A DNA stretch of 64,000 nt from Anaerolinea sp. (GCA_029975055.1 JARKPU010000077.1:62001-126000), one strand, 5' to 3'; positions 50,440 through 58,779 are shown, numbered from the stretch's first letter. Program-made: numbers and translations. The notes: generated by a model not told the origin, from the sequence alone.

Positions 50440-52206
50440 CTATTCTTCCGGCAATTCCACGCGGATGTGCAGCTCATCGAGCTGCTTATCGCTCGCAGGC
50501 GAGGGCGCATCGGCCATCAGGTCGCGCGCAGCCTGGTTCTTCGGGAAGGCGATCACCTCGCGAATGTTCGGTTCATCGGCCAGGAGCATCACCAGCCGGT
50601 CAATGCCCGGGGCCATTCCGCCGTGCGGCGGCGCGCCGTACTCGAAGGCTTCGAGCATGTGCCCGAACTTGCGCTGGATATCCTCCTCTTTGAGGCCGAG
50701 AAGCTGGAAGATCTTGAACTGGATGTCGCGCCGGTGGATGCGGATGGAGCCGGAGGCCATCTCGTAACCGTTGCAGACCATGTCGTACGCATCCGAAAGG
50801 ATGGAGCCCGGGTCGGTGTCGAAGCGCGCCAGATCGCTGAGCTGCGGCATGGTGAAGGGATGGTGCGCGGCGTCCCACTTCTGTTCGTCCTCTTTCCACT
50901 CGAACATCGGGAAATCCACCACCCAGGCAAAGGCCAGCGTGTTTTTATCGGCCAGGCCAAGGCGATCGCGGAAGAGCAGGCGCAAAGCTCCCAGGGTCTT
51001 GTTGGCCACGGCCTTCGTATCGGCCACAAACAGCACCAGGTCGCCTTCTTTCACCCCGGCCTGAGCTTTCAAAGCGTCCAGCTCGGCGGGGGTGATGAAC
51101 TTCTGCGCCGTGCCCTTCACGCCTTCGGCGGTGAGGGCCAGCGTGGCCAGGCCTTTGGCGCCCTGCTCTTTGGCAAAGGTCGTCAGGTCGTCCACTTCCT
51201 TGCGGGTGTAATCGGCACAGCCGGGGACCGCGATCAGCTTGATCACCCCGCCCGCTTTGAGCGTGTTCTGGAAGACCATGAAGCTGCTGCCGGAGAAAAT
51301 CCCGCTGGCGTCGTGCAGCTCGAGGCCGAAGCGCAGATCGGGCTTGTCGGAGCCGTAGCGCTCGAGGGCCTCGGTGTAAGAAAGCTTGGGCCAGGGCGTA
51401 GAAAGCAGCTTTTTATGCGGCGCGACCGCCGGAATCATCGCCGTGAAGAGGCCTTCGACCAGCGCCAGCACGTCGTCGCGGTGGACAAAGGACATTTCCA
51501 GGTCTAACTGGGTGAATTCAGGCTGGCGGTCGCCGCGCAGGTCTTCATCGCGGAAGCAACGCGCGATCTGAAAGTAACGGTCCACGCCGGCCACCATCAG
51601 CAGCTGTTTGAGCTGCTGCGGTGACTGCGGCAGCGCATAGAAAAGGCCCGGATGGACGCGCGAGGGCACCAGGTAATCGCGCGCGCCTTCGGGGGTGGTT
51701 TTGAAGAGAATCGGCGTCTCCACCTCGATGAAACCCTGCGCGTCGAGGTAGTCGCGCATAAATTTGACCACTTTGTGGCGCAGGATAAGGTTGCGCTGCA
51801 TGCGCTCGCGGCGCAGGTCGAGGTAGCGGTACTTCAAACGCACGTTCTCGTCGGTATCTTCGTCTTTGTTGATCATGAAGGGCAGCGGCCGGGCAGGGTT
51901 GAGCACCTCGCAGGCGGTCACTTCCACTTCGATCTCGCCGGTGGGCAGGTTGGGGTTTTCGGCGCCTTCCGGGCGGCGGCGGACAACGCCGCTCACCTGC
52001 AAAACCCACTCCGAGCGGGCATCCTGGATGATCTGCACCGCCGGGTTGCCGGGGTTTGCCACAATCTGCACAATTCCCGAGCGGTCGCGCAGGTCGATGA
52101 AGGTCACGCCGCCGTGGTCGCGCTGGCGGTGCACCCACCCGGCCAGCTGCACGGTTTCGCCGGTATGCGCGAGGCGAAGTTCACCACAACCATGAGTCTT
52201 GTACAT
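50440..52206 (-). CDS. aspS: Aspartyl-tRNA synthetase
   Basis: The 588-residue class II synthetase has an N-terminal OB fold ('VQLAGWVHRQRDHGGVTFID'), motif 1 region 'FMRDYLDAQGFIEVETPILF', motif 2 'YFQIARCFRDEDLRGDRQPE', a GAD insertion domain (about 300-420) and motif 3 'GMAPGIDRLVMLL'. The length and GAD insert show the bacterial type. AAGGATGG precedes the start. R2 palindrome lies 35 nt upstream of the ATG. Confidence 0.96.
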   Translation of the reverse strand: MYKTHGCGELRLAHTGETVQLAGWVHRQRDHGGVTFIDLRDRSGIVQIVANPGNPAVQIIQDARSEWVLQVSGVVRRRPEGAENPNLPTGEIEVEVTACEVLNPARPLPFMINKDEDTDENVRLKYRYLDLRRERMQRNLILRHKVVKFMRDYLDAQGFIEVETPILFKTTPEGARDYLVPSRVHPGLFYALPQSPQQLKQLLMVAGVDRYFQIARCFRDEDLRGDRQPEFTQLDLEMSFVHRDDVLALVEGLFTAMIPAVAPHKKLLSTPWPKLSYTEALERYGSDKPDLRFGLELHDASGIFSGSSFMVFQNTLKAGGVIKLIAVPGCADYTRKEVDDLTTFAKEQGAKGLATLALTAEGVKGTAQKFITPAELDALKAQAGVKEGDLVLFVADTKAVANKTLGALRLLFRDRLGLADKNTLAFAWVVDFPMFEWKEDEQKWDAAHHPFTMPQLSDLARFDTDPGSILSDAYDMVCNGYEMASGSIRIHRRDIQFKIFQLLGLKEEDIQRKFGHMLEAFEYGAPPHGGMAPGIDRLVMLLADEPNIREVIAFPKNQAARDLMADAPSPASDKQLDELHIRVELPEE

Positions 52207-52240
52207 CCGTCCATCCTTGAAAATGAAGATCGTGTATATC

Positions 52241-52284
52241 TTTTTCTATTAATTGTGGGTCAAGCCCCACAAATTACAGAAAAA
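52241..52284. repeat. Dispersed palindrome, copy R2
   Basis: Two 21-nt arms around AA match at 17 of 21 positions, with the core TTGTGGGTC-aa-GCCCCACAA. It is followed by TTGACACTCTATC, like the right flank of R1. It lies in the aspS upstream region. Confidence 0.7.
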
Positions 52285-52350
52285 TTGACACTCTATCAGA
52301 ATGAAAGGTCAATGACGGTACATTTTAACATAATAGAAGGCGATGAGGCG

Positions 52351-52414
52351 AAAGTCGATGAGGAATAAGGCAGTGATTGAAAAGTCAATGAGGAATAAGG
52401 CAACGAGGAATAAG
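52351..52414. repeat. Short direct repeats of GATGAGGAATAAGG type
   Basis: AAAGTCGATGAGGAATAAGG (52351) recurs 30 bp later with one change (52381), and a partial third copy CGAGGAATAAG follows at about 52404. Related CTCATT units on the other strand lie at 52470-52500. No gene is visible in 52285-52503. Confidence 0.6.
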
Positions 52415-52503
52415 TAAAATCGAAAGGAGGATCGGTTCTTCTATTCCTCGAAAGCGTTCTCTACCCTTCCCTCATTACTCATCCCTCATTTCTCATCTTT
52501 CAT

Positions 52504-53469
52504 TCATTCACATCCCATCGTCTTCTTAACGGCTTCCTCCGCCGCCTGCGAGGGCGAAACCTCGCGGCTGGCAATGCGCGCGAAAAGCTCGTGGACGGCC
52601 CTCGACCCGGCCTGTTCGCGCCAGCGCGCCACCAGCGCAGCGCTGAGGAGCGCCTCGAATTCGCGCCGCAGCCGGTCCTGTTCGCGGCGCTGCCAGCCGC
52701 CTGTCTCTTTCAAGTAAGCGCGGTGCTCGAGGATGGCCCGGACGATCTCCTCCACACCCTCGCCGGTGGTGGCGGTGGCGCGCAGCAGCGGGGGCCGCCG
52801 CCGCTCAGCGGAACCGGCCGGGTAAGCCAGCTCGAGCATATTCTCCAGCGCGCGCAGGGTGTTCTCCGCGCCGGGCAGGTCGGCTTTGTTGACCACCAAA
52901 ATATCGGCAATTTCGAGGATTCCGGCCTTGATCGCCTGGATATCGTCGCCCAATCCAGGCGCATCGACCACCACCACGCTGTGCGCCAGCCGGACGATCT
53001 CCACCTCCGACTGGCCCGCGCCGACCGTTTCGATGAAGATCGGGTCATACCCGGCGGCATCCAGCACCGAGGCCAGCGCAGCGGTGGCGCGGGCCACCCC
53101 TCCCACGGCCCCGCGCGAAGCCATCGAACGGATAAAGACGCCGGGGTCGCCTGAGATGTCCTTCATGCGCAGCCGGTCGCCCAGCAGCGCCCCGCCGGTG
53201 AACGGGCTGGAGGGGTCAACCGCCAGGACGGCCACTTTGCGGGCGGGGGAGCAATCACCCAGGCTGCGAAACGCGCGCGCCAGCCGGTTGGCCAGCGAAG
53301 ACTTGCCCGTGCCGGGTGCGCCGGTGATGCCCACCAGGTGAGCGCGCCCCGTGCGCGGGAAGAGCCGGTCAAGCGCCGCGCGGCCGGCGGGGGTGTCGTT
53401 TTCCACCTGGGTCAGCAGGCGCGCCAGCGCCAGGCGTTCGCCGGCCAGGGCCCGCTCGACGAGATCCAT
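52504..53469 (-). CDS. meaB: Methylmalonyl-CoA mutase-associated GTPase MeaB
   Basis: The 321-residue G3E GTPase has the P-loop 'GITGAPGTGKSSL', 'VAVLAVDPSSPFTGGALLGD', 'TVGAGQSEVEIV' and the G4 'VNKADLPGA'. MeaB protects and reloads the adenosylcobalamin of methylmalonyl-CoA mutase. Its ATG at 53469 lies 1 nt after the stop of the B12-binding subunit, which fixes the start and supports the pairing. The mutase large subunit is not in this window. Confidence 0.93.
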   Translation of the reverse strand: MDLVERALAGERLALARLLTQVENDTPAGRAALDRLFPRTGRAHLVGITGAPGTGKSSLANRLARAFRSLGDCSPARKVAVLAVDPSSPFTGGALLGDRLRMKDISGDPGVFIRSMASRGAVGGVARATAALASVLDAAGYDPIFIETVGAGQSEVEIVRLAHSVVVVDAPGLGDDIQAIKAGILEIADILVVNKADLPGAENTLRALENMLELAYPAGSAERRRPPLLRATATTGEGVEEIVRAILEHRAYLKETGGWQRREQDRLRREFEALLSAALVARWREQAGSRAVHELFARIASREVSPSQAAEEAVKKTMGCE

Positions 53470-53470
53470 T

Positions 53471-53881
53471 TCAGATGACGATGTCATCGGGCAGCGCGGA
53501 GCGGATGGCCGCGGCGATGGTCTCAGAGGTGGCCCCCGGGCCATAGACTTCCACCACGCCGGCCTGCTTCAATGCGGGGATATCCTCTTCCGGGATGATC
53601 CCGCCCACGAAGACTTTCACATTCCCCTGACCGTTCGCCCGCAGGAGCTCCAAAACGCGCGGGACCAATGCCATGTGCGCGCCCGAAAGGATCGAAAGCC
53701 CCACCACATCCACATCCTCTTGCAGCGCAGCTTCGGCGATCATCTCTGGGCTTTGGCGCAGGCCGGTGTAGATCACCTCCATGCCGGCGTCGCGCAGCGC
53801 CTGAGCGATGTACTTGGCCCCACGGTCATGCCCATCCAGGCCGGGTTTGGCAATCAAAACTCTGATTTTTCGGTCGGTCAT
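53471..53881 (-). CDS. B12-binding small subunit of methylmalonyl-CoA mutase type
   Basis: The 136-residue protein is a cobalamin-binding domain with the DxHxxG motif in 'KPGLDGHDRGAKYI', 'VVGLSILSGAHM' and 'VFVGGIIPEEDIPALKQAGV'. Free-standing versions act with a separate catalytic subunit of methylmalonyl-CoA or related mutases. CGGAGCAGTT precedes the ATG at 53881, and a TATAAT at 53921-53916 supplies a -10. The following meaB is probably in the same operon. Confidence 0.92.
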   Translation of the reverse strand: MTDRKIRVLIAKPGLDGHDRGAKYIAQALRDAGMEVIYTGLRQSPEMIAEAALQEDVDVVGLSILSGAHMALVPRVLELLRANGQGNVKVFVGGIIPEEDIPALKQAGVVEVYGPGATSETIAAAIRSALPDDIVI

Positions 53882-53915
53882 AACTGCTCCGTCGAGTGAA
53901 TTTGCTCTCCCCTGG

Positions 53916-53921
53916 ATTATA
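53916..53921 (-). promoter_or_regulatory. -10 box of mutase-subunit/meaB operon
   Basis: TATAAT on the minus strand, 34 nt before the ATG, with a normal ribosome site (CGGAG) between. Confidence 0.5.
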
Positions 53922-54048
53922 CCTCCCCAGGCTGGCGCGGATGGTTTTTTTGCTAACTCAGGCCACACAAGCCCTGTGTGCCTGAGCGCCATCACTCCAA
54001 GCCTCTACAACCGGTTGTAATTGCCTCCCGTTTTGGTTAAACTCGTTA

Positions 54049-54064
54049 TTGCAACTTCTTGCAA
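54049..54064. promoter_or_regulatory. Candidate Nur-like operator (TTGCAA-N4-TTGCAA)
   Basis: TTGCAA-CTTC-TTGCAA lies 14 nt before the Fur-family start. It resembles, apart from one nt of spacing, the Nur box tTGCaa-N5-ttGCAA that I recall from Streptomyces. A second palindrome ACAACCGGTTGT is at 54007-54018. Confidence 0.55.
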
Positions 54065-54078
54065 CAACAGGTATTCCT

Positions 54079-54519
54079 ATGCCGCACCCCATGACGTTCG
54101 ATCAATTGCGCACCAGCGGGTTCCGCCTCACACCCCAGCGATTGGCGATTCTGCAAATCCTCGAAGAGACTCACGGACACCTCAGCGCTGCCGCCATCTA
54201 CCAGCTCGCCGCCGGACGGCTGCCGGGCCTCACCGAAGCGACGGTGTACCGCACGCTCGATTTTCTCGTCAGCCAGGGGCTGGCGCTCGTCGCACACATC
54301 GGCAGCGGGCGCATGGTCTATGAATCGGCGGCGCACGAGCATCACCATCTCATTTGCCGCAAATGCGGGCAATCGGCCGAGATCAACGATGCCGAACTGC
54401 AATCGCTGTTCAGCCATTTCGAGCAATCGACGGGGTACCGCATCGATTCGAGCCACGTGACCTTCTTCGGCCTGTGCCCTGCCTGCCAGGAAGGCGCCAG
54501 GCAGCCTGCCAAAGCATGA
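54079..54519 (+). CDS. Fur-family metalloregulator, probably nickel/cobalt-responsive
   Basis: The 146-residue repressor has an N-terminal winged helix ('RTSGFRLTPQRLAILQILEE', 'LTEATVYRTLDFLVSQGLA') and the metal/dimer region 'HEHHHLICRKCG' plus a second CxxC, 'CPAC', near the end. The neighbours are nickel/cobalt transporter genes and the operator resembles a Nur box, so Ni or Co sensing is the best inference; Zur or Fur remain possible. A TTG start at 54049 would place the operator in coding sequence and is rejected. Confidence 0.88.
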   Translation: MPHPMTFDQLRTSGFRLTPQRLAILQILEETHGHLSAAAIYQLAAGRLPGLTEATVYRTLDFLVSQGLALVAHIGSGRMVYESAAHEHHHLICRKCGQSAEINDAELQSLFSHFEQSTGYRIDSSHVTFFGLCPACQEGARQPAKA

Positions 54520-54534
54520 CCTCAGGAGGTGGAT

Positions 54535-55482
54535 ATGCTCGCATCCGTTCAACCCATGCACATCCCCGACGGCTTCCTTTCGACGGCGGTTGCCGTTGCC
54601 CTGTGGGTCATCTCGGCCGTTGTCATCGCCGTCGCGTTCCGGCGCGTCGGCAAAGAGCTGGGCGAGCGTGAAGTGCCCGTGATGGGCGTCCTGGCGGCGG
54701 CCATCTTCGCCGGGCAGATGCTCAACTTCACCGTCGCGGGGGGCACATCCGGCCACCTGATGGGCGCCGCCCTGGCGACCATCCTGCTTGGGCCGTGGGC
54801 ATCGGTCATCATCCTCACCTGCGTGGTGGGCGTCCAGGCGCTCATCTTCCAGGATGGCGGCCTGCTGGCGCTGGGCGCGAACATCTTCAATATGGGCATC
54901 GTCGGCACCACCGTCAGCTTCGCGGCTTTCAGCCTGGTGCGGAAGCTTTCCGGCGGGCAGAAGTGGGGCCTCTATGCCGGGGGCTTTCTCGCCGGCTGGC
55001 TGTCCATTTTCATCGCCGCGCTGGCGGTGGCGCTGCAGCTGGCGCTTTCGGGCACTTCACCTGCCAACATCGCCATTCCGGCGATGGCCGGCGTGCACGC
55101 GCTCATCGGCATCGGCGAAGGGCTGATCACCCTGGGGGCCGTCAGCCTGGTGATGGCCGCCCGCCCCGACCTGCTGAAGGCCGGAGAAACGCGCAACAAA
55201 GGGAACGCGCTCGTCTGGGCGGCAGGCGGGCTGCTCACCCTGCTTCTGGCGGTGCTCTCACCGCTGGCATCCATCCACCCCGACGGACTCGAGTGGGTGG
55301 CCGGGAAGGCCGGCTTCCTCCAGACCGCGCGCGAGCCGCTCATCAAGATCATCCCCGGGTATCTTTTCCCGGGCGTTTCGAACACGGCTCTCGCCACCAT
55401 CCTGGCGGGCGTTCTCGGCGCGTTGATCGTCCTGGCGGCGGCCTTCGCCATTGCCCGCGCGCGCAGGCGGAAAACCTCATGA
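54535..55482 (+). CDS. cbiM: Nickel/cobalt ECF transporter substrate-binding component CbiM (with CbiN-like domain)
   Basis: This membrane protein has about seven helices of the CbiM/NikM type: 'MHIPDGFLSTAVAV', 'FTVAGGTSGHLMGAALA', 'VQALIFQDGGLLALGANIFN' and 'AGVHALIGIGEGLIT'. The C-terminal ~90 residues, with 'HPDGLEWVAGKAGF', match the CbiN/PDGLE domain, fused here. AGGAGGT gives a start at 54535. The family binds metal with the N-terminal Met-His, so the MLASVQP extension before 'MHIPDG' must be cleaved or the ATG at 54556 used. The stop overlaps cbiQ (ATGA). Confidence 0.92.
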   Translation: MLASVQPMHIPDGFLSTAVAVALWVISAVVIAVAFRRVGKELGEREVPVMGVLAAAIFAGQMLNFTVAGGTSGHLMGAALATILLGPWASVIILTCVVGVQALIFQDGGLLALGANIFNMGIVGTTVSFAAFSLVRKLSGGQKWGLYAGGFLAGWLSIFIAALAVALQLALSGTSPANIAIPAMAGVHALIGIGEGLITLGAVSLVMAARPDLLKAGETRNKGNALVWAAGGLLTLLLAVLSPLASIHPDGLEWVAGKAGFLQTAREPLIKIIPGYLFPGVSNTALATILAGVLGALIVLAAAFAIARARRRKTS

Positions 55483-56279
55483 GCCACGCGCATTTCCTCG
55501 ACCCCTATCAGGACCGCCCCAGCCCTGTCCACCGCCTCGATGCGCGCATCAAGCTGTTGCTGGTGACGGCTTTCATCCTCACCGCATCGCTTTCTCCGCT
55601 GGGGGCCTGGCCCGTCTATATCCTCCTCCTGGCGCTGGCGCTTTCGGCGGAGCTGCTCAGCAATTTGGGCATCCGCTTCTACTTCAAGCGCGCCGTGCTG
55701 GCGCTGCCCTTCGTCCTGGCAGCCCTGCCGGTGCTCTTCACCACCCCGGGCGGCGCGCAGCTGAGCCTCCCGCTGGGGCTGGCTGTCACCCTTTCAGGGC
55801 TGGAGCGCTTCTTGAGCATCGCGCTCAAATCGTGGATATCGGTGCAGGCGGCGATCCTGCTGGCCTCCACCACCACCTTCCCGGATATTCTCATGGCTTT
55901 GCGGGCGCTGCGCCTGCCGCGCCTGATGGTGGCCGTCATCGGCTTGATGTGGCGCTACCTGTTTGTCATCGTCGATGAAGTGCTGCGCATGCTGCGCGCC
56001 CGCCAGGCCCGCAGCGGTGAGACCGGCCAGGGCGGCCATAAGCCGGGCGGGACGGTCTTCTGGCGCGCAAAAGTGGCCGGCGGGATGGCCGGCAGCCTCT
56101 TCCTGCGCTCGCTGGAGCGCTCCGACCGCATCTACAACGCCATGCTCGCGCGCGGTTACGATGGCGAGGTGCGCAGCCTGCCCCACCCCGCTCTTCAGCC
56201 CGCCGATTGGCTGCTTTTGGGCGGGATTCTGATCGTGTTGATTTTCATCCTGGCCGTTGGCCAGATAGCCTGGGGTTAA
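55479..56279 (+). CDS. cbiQ: ECF transporter transmembrane component CbiQ
   Basis: The 266-residue protein has 'SPVHRLDARIKLLLVTAFIL' at the N-terminus, about five membrane helices and the coupling motifs 'LRALRLPRLMVAVIGLMWRY'-type (part 'LRALRLPRLM') and 'RSDRIYNAMLARGYDG', in which the Ala-Arg-Gly box contacts the ATPase. It is the scaffold that links CbiM to CbiO. The ATG overlaps the cbiM stop. Confidence 0.95.
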   Translation: MSHAHFLDPYQDRPSPVHRLDARIKLLLVTAFILTASLSPLGAWPVYILLLALALSAELLSNLGIRFYFKRAVLALPFVLAALPVLFTTPGGAQLSLPLGLAVTLSGLERFLSIALKSWISVQAAILLASTTTFPDILMALRALRLPRLMVAVIGLMWRYLFVIVDEVLRMLRARQARSGETGQGGHKPGGTVFWRAKVAGGMAGSLFLRSLERSDRIYNAMLARGYDGEVRSLPHPALQPADWLLLGGILIVLIFILAVGQIAWG

Positions 56280-56291
56280 ATTGTGGATATC

Positions 56292-56333
56292 TTTTCTATA
56301 AATTGTGAGGCGTGCCTCACAATTTATAGAAAA
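56292..56333. repeat. Dispersed palindrome, copy R3
   Basis: A perfect 20-bp inverted repeat around GT with the core TTGTGAGGC-gt-GCCTCACAA. It lies between cbiQ and cbiO. Compared with R1 several stem pairs change on both arms together, so pairing is conserved. Confidence 0.75.
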
Positions 56334-56359
56334 ATTGAGTACCACCTGGGGATAAAACC

Positions 56360-57070
56360 ATGTCTTGTGTCGTCGAAGTCGAACACATCAGTTTTTCGTA
56401 TCCAGACGGCCACCCGGCCCTGCGCGATGTTTCGCTGGAGCTCAGCCACGGCGAGAAGGTGGCGCTGGTCGGCCCGAACGGCGCGGGAAAGTCCACCCTG
56501 CTCCTGCACCTCAACGGCATCCTCCCCCGCCAGAGCGGCAGGTTGGCCATCAGCGGGCTGGATGTGAGCGGCAAGAACCTGGGGCGCGTGCGCGCGCTGG
56601 TTGGGCTGGTGTTCCAATCGCCCGATGACCAGCTCTTCTCTCCGACCGTGTTCGACGATGTGGCCTTTGGGCCCATCTACCAGGGGCTGGCGGCTGACGA
56701 AGTGCGCACCCGCGTTGAGGAAGCCCTGGCGCTGGTTCACATGGAAGAGTACGCTGCGCGCGTCTCGCATCACCTGAGCGTGGGCGAGAAGAAACGCATC
56801 GCCATCGCCACCGTGCTCTCGATGAAGCCCGCCGTCCTGGTGCTGGATGAGCCCACCGCCGGGCTCGACCCGCGCGCGCGGCGTTCGCTGATCGAGCTGC
56901 TGCGCGAGCTGCCGCAGACGATGATCGTTGCCACCCACGACCTGCCGATGGTGAAAGAACTCATCCCGCGCACCGTCGTGATGGACCATGGACAAATCGC
57001 CGCCGACGGCCCCACCGCGAGCGTGCTGTGCGACCCCGTCCTGCTGGCCGAGCACGGCCTGGAAATGTAA
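56360..57070 (+). CDS. cbiO: ECF transporter ATPase CbiO
   Basis: The 236-residue ATPase has 'LVGPNGAGKSTLLLHLNGIL', Q-loop 'VFQSPDDQLFSPTVFDDVAF' (typical of ECF ATPases), signature 'LSVGEKKRIAIATVL', Walker B 'VLVLDEPTAGLDP' and 'IVATHDLPMV'. It powers CbiMQ-dependent nickel or cobalt import. It is separated from cbiQ by 80 bp holding palindrome R3, but no other promoter is evident. Confidence 0.95.
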   Translation: MSCVVEVEHISFSYPDGHPALRDVSLELSHGEKVALVGPNGAGKSTLLLHLNGILPRQSGRLAISGLDVSGKNLGRVRALVGLVFQSPDDQLFSPTVFDDVAFGPIYQGLAADEVRTRVEEALALVHMEEYAARVSHHLSVGEKKRIAIATVLSMKPAVLVLDEPTAGLDPRARRSLIELLRELPQTMIVATHDLPMVKELIPRTVVMDHGQIAADGPTASVLCDPVLLAEHGLEM

Positions 57071-57115
57071 CCCTTCCTTCATTTTATGGTATGATTTTCG
57101 CCATCGGAGAACCGC

Positions 57116-57481
57116 ATGGACGATAAGATCACCATAATCGAAGGCCCGCCGCCTTCCTTTGAAACCGTCGAGGACGGCTGGGCGCTTGGGCTCAATGAAG
57201 GCCCGTCTCTCTATGACCTGGCCCTCACCCGCGTGCGCACCTTTAACGGTAACGCCCTGGTGGAGCGCTGCAACCGCGCCTGGCGCGGCCAGAACGCGAT
57301 CTTCTTGCATTACCGCAACCCGCTTGGGCTGGAAGAGCGCGCCCCCATCATGGCGGCCCGCAATGTGGAGACGCCCGAAGGCAACCTTTTACTGCTTTGG
57401 TGCCGCCGCAAGCCAGAAGATATAGACGAAGAGCTCGACTTCGGCAGCGAGGATGATGACGACCGAGAGGACCAGCCCTGA
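57116..57481 (+). CDS. Small acidic protein coupled to aminotransferase gene
   Basis: The 121-residue protein has an alpha/beta core ('SFETVEDGWALGLNEGPSLY', 'VERCNRAWRGQNAIFLHYRN', 'MAARNVETPEGNLLLLWCRR') and an Asp/Glu-rich tail. No known motif is recognised. CGGAGAACCGC precedes the ATG and TATGAT lies at 57090-57095. Its stop overlaps the next start (TGATG), so it is co-translated with the class V aminotransferase and may serve it. Confidence 0.65.
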   Translation: MDDKITIIEGPPPSFETVEDGWALGLNEGPSLYDLALTRVRTFNGNALVERCNRAWRGQNAIFLHYRNPLGLEERAPIMAARNVETPEGNLLLLWCRRKPEDIDEELDFGSEDDDDREDQP

Positions 57482-58734
57482 TGCTCCAGCTTGACACGAT
57501 CCGCAGCCAGTTCCCCGCCCTCCAGCGGCCGGTGATCTTCCTGGACAACCCCGGAGGGACGCAGATCGCCCGCCAGAGCCTGGAGCGCATCCAGGCCTAC
57601 CTGGTGGAGACCAACGCCAACCACGGCGGTGAGTTCGCCACCAGCCGCGCCTCCGACGCCGTCATCGACGCTGCGCGCGCCGCCATGGCCGACCTGCTTA
57701 ATGCCGAAAGCCCGCAGGAGATCATCTTCGGCCCGAATATGACCTCGCTGACCTTCCGGATGAGCCGCGCGCTGGCGCAGAACTTCGCCCCCGGCGACCT
57801 GCTGGTGGTGACCCACATGGATCACGACGCGAATATCTCGCCCTGGCTGCGCGCCGCCGAAGACCGCGGCTGCCGCGTGCGCTGGGTGGATTTCGACCCC
57901 GCCACAGGCATGCTCGACCTGGAAGACTTCAAGGCTGCCCTGGCCGGCGGCCCGCGCCTGGTGGCCTTTGGGTACGCCTCGAATGCGCTCGGCACGGTCA
58001 ACCCGGTGGAGGAGATGACCGCCCTGGCCAAACAGGCAGGGGCGCTCGTGTATATCGATGCGGTGCAATACGCCGCCCACGGGCCGATCGACGTGCAGCG
58101 CATCGGCTGCGATTTCCTGGTCTGCTCGGCCTATAAGTTCTTCGGCCCGCACGTGGGCGTGCTTTATGGCCGGCGCGATCTGCTCGAACGCACCCGCGCC
58201 TACCGCGTCCGCCCGGCTCCGGCCGAAGCGCCCGGCAAGTTCGAGACGGGCACGGGGAACTTCGAGGGCATCGCCGGGACGCTCGGCGCGGTGGAGTATT
58301 TCACCTGGCTGGGCGAACAGTTTGGGCACGACCAGCGCGAAATCTACGCCGGAGCGTACACCGGCCGCCGCTTGACGCTCAAAACCGCCATGTCGGCCCT
58401 GCGCGCCTATGAAATGGAGTTGAGCCGCGCCATTCTGGAGACGCTCTCAGGCATCCCGGGCGCTTGCGTATACGGCCCCAAGGATGTGCGCCACCTTGAG
58501 CAGCGCGTGGCGACGGTTTCCTTCACGCTCGAAGGCTATTCGCCGGAGCAGATCGCCCGCCACCTGGATCAACGCGGCATTTACACCTGGAACGGCAATT
58601 TCTACGCCCTGGCGGTCACCACGCGGCTTGGCCTGGAGGGCCGCGGCGGGCTGTTGCGCGTGGGCGCCACGCATTACAACACGCTGGGAGAGATCGAGCG
58701 CTTCGGCGCGGCGCTCAGAGAACTGGTAAATTGA
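57481..58734 (+). CDS. Cysteine desulfurase-like class V aminotransferase
   Basis: The 417-residue PLP enzyme has 'RPVIFLDNPGGTQIARQSLE', 'NHGGEFATSRASDAVIDAAR', 'FGPNMTSLTFRMSRALA', 'VDFDPATGMLDLEDF', 'YIDAVQYAAHGPIDVQRIG' and the PLP lysine in 'CSAYKFFGPHVG'. It belongs to a cysteine-desulfurase-like (CsdA-related) group. The active-site cysteine loop typical of NifS/IscS is not evident, so the substrate may not be cysteine. A strong terminator follows. Confidence 0.88.
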   Translation: MLQLDTIRSQFPALQRPVIFLDNPGGTQIARQSLERIQAYLVETNANHGGEFATSRASDAVIDAARAAMADLLNAESPQEIIFGPNMTSLTFRMSRALAQNFAPGDLLVVTHMDHDANISPWLRAAEDRGCRVRWVDFDPATGMLDLEDFKAALAGGPRLVAFGYASNALGTVNPVEEMTALAKQAGALVYIDAVQYAAHGPIDVQRIGCDFLVCSAYKFFGPHVGVLYGRRDLLERTRAYRVRPAPAEAPGKFETGTGNFEGIAGTLGAVEYFTWLGEQFGHDQREIYAGAYTGRRLTLKTAMSALRAYEMELSRAILETLSGIPGACVYGPKDVRHLEQRVATVSFTLEGYSPEQIARHLDQRGIYTWNGNFYALAVTTRLGLEGRGGLLRVGATHYNTLGEIERFGAALRELVN

Positions 58735-58739
58735 CGCGA

Positions 58740-58773
58740 AAGCCCGGCCATTTGAGCCGGGCTTCATTTTTTT
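58740..58773 (+). terminator. Terminator after aminotransferase gene
   Basis: Stem AAGCCCGGC / GCCGGGCTT with a 7-nt loop is followed by CATTTTTTTTT. Confidence 0.9.
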
Positions 58774-58779
58774 TTAAAC

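Noticed and set aside
50310..50510. A 66-codon minus-strand frame after the end of aspS
   Set aside because: Most of it is the aspS 3' end in another frame plus the terminator hairpin; there is no start signal.
54795..56279. A 494-codon frame that extends cbiQ upstream through cbiM
   Set aside because: The upstream part is an out-of-frame reading of cbiM; cbiQ starts at the ATGA overlap at 55479.
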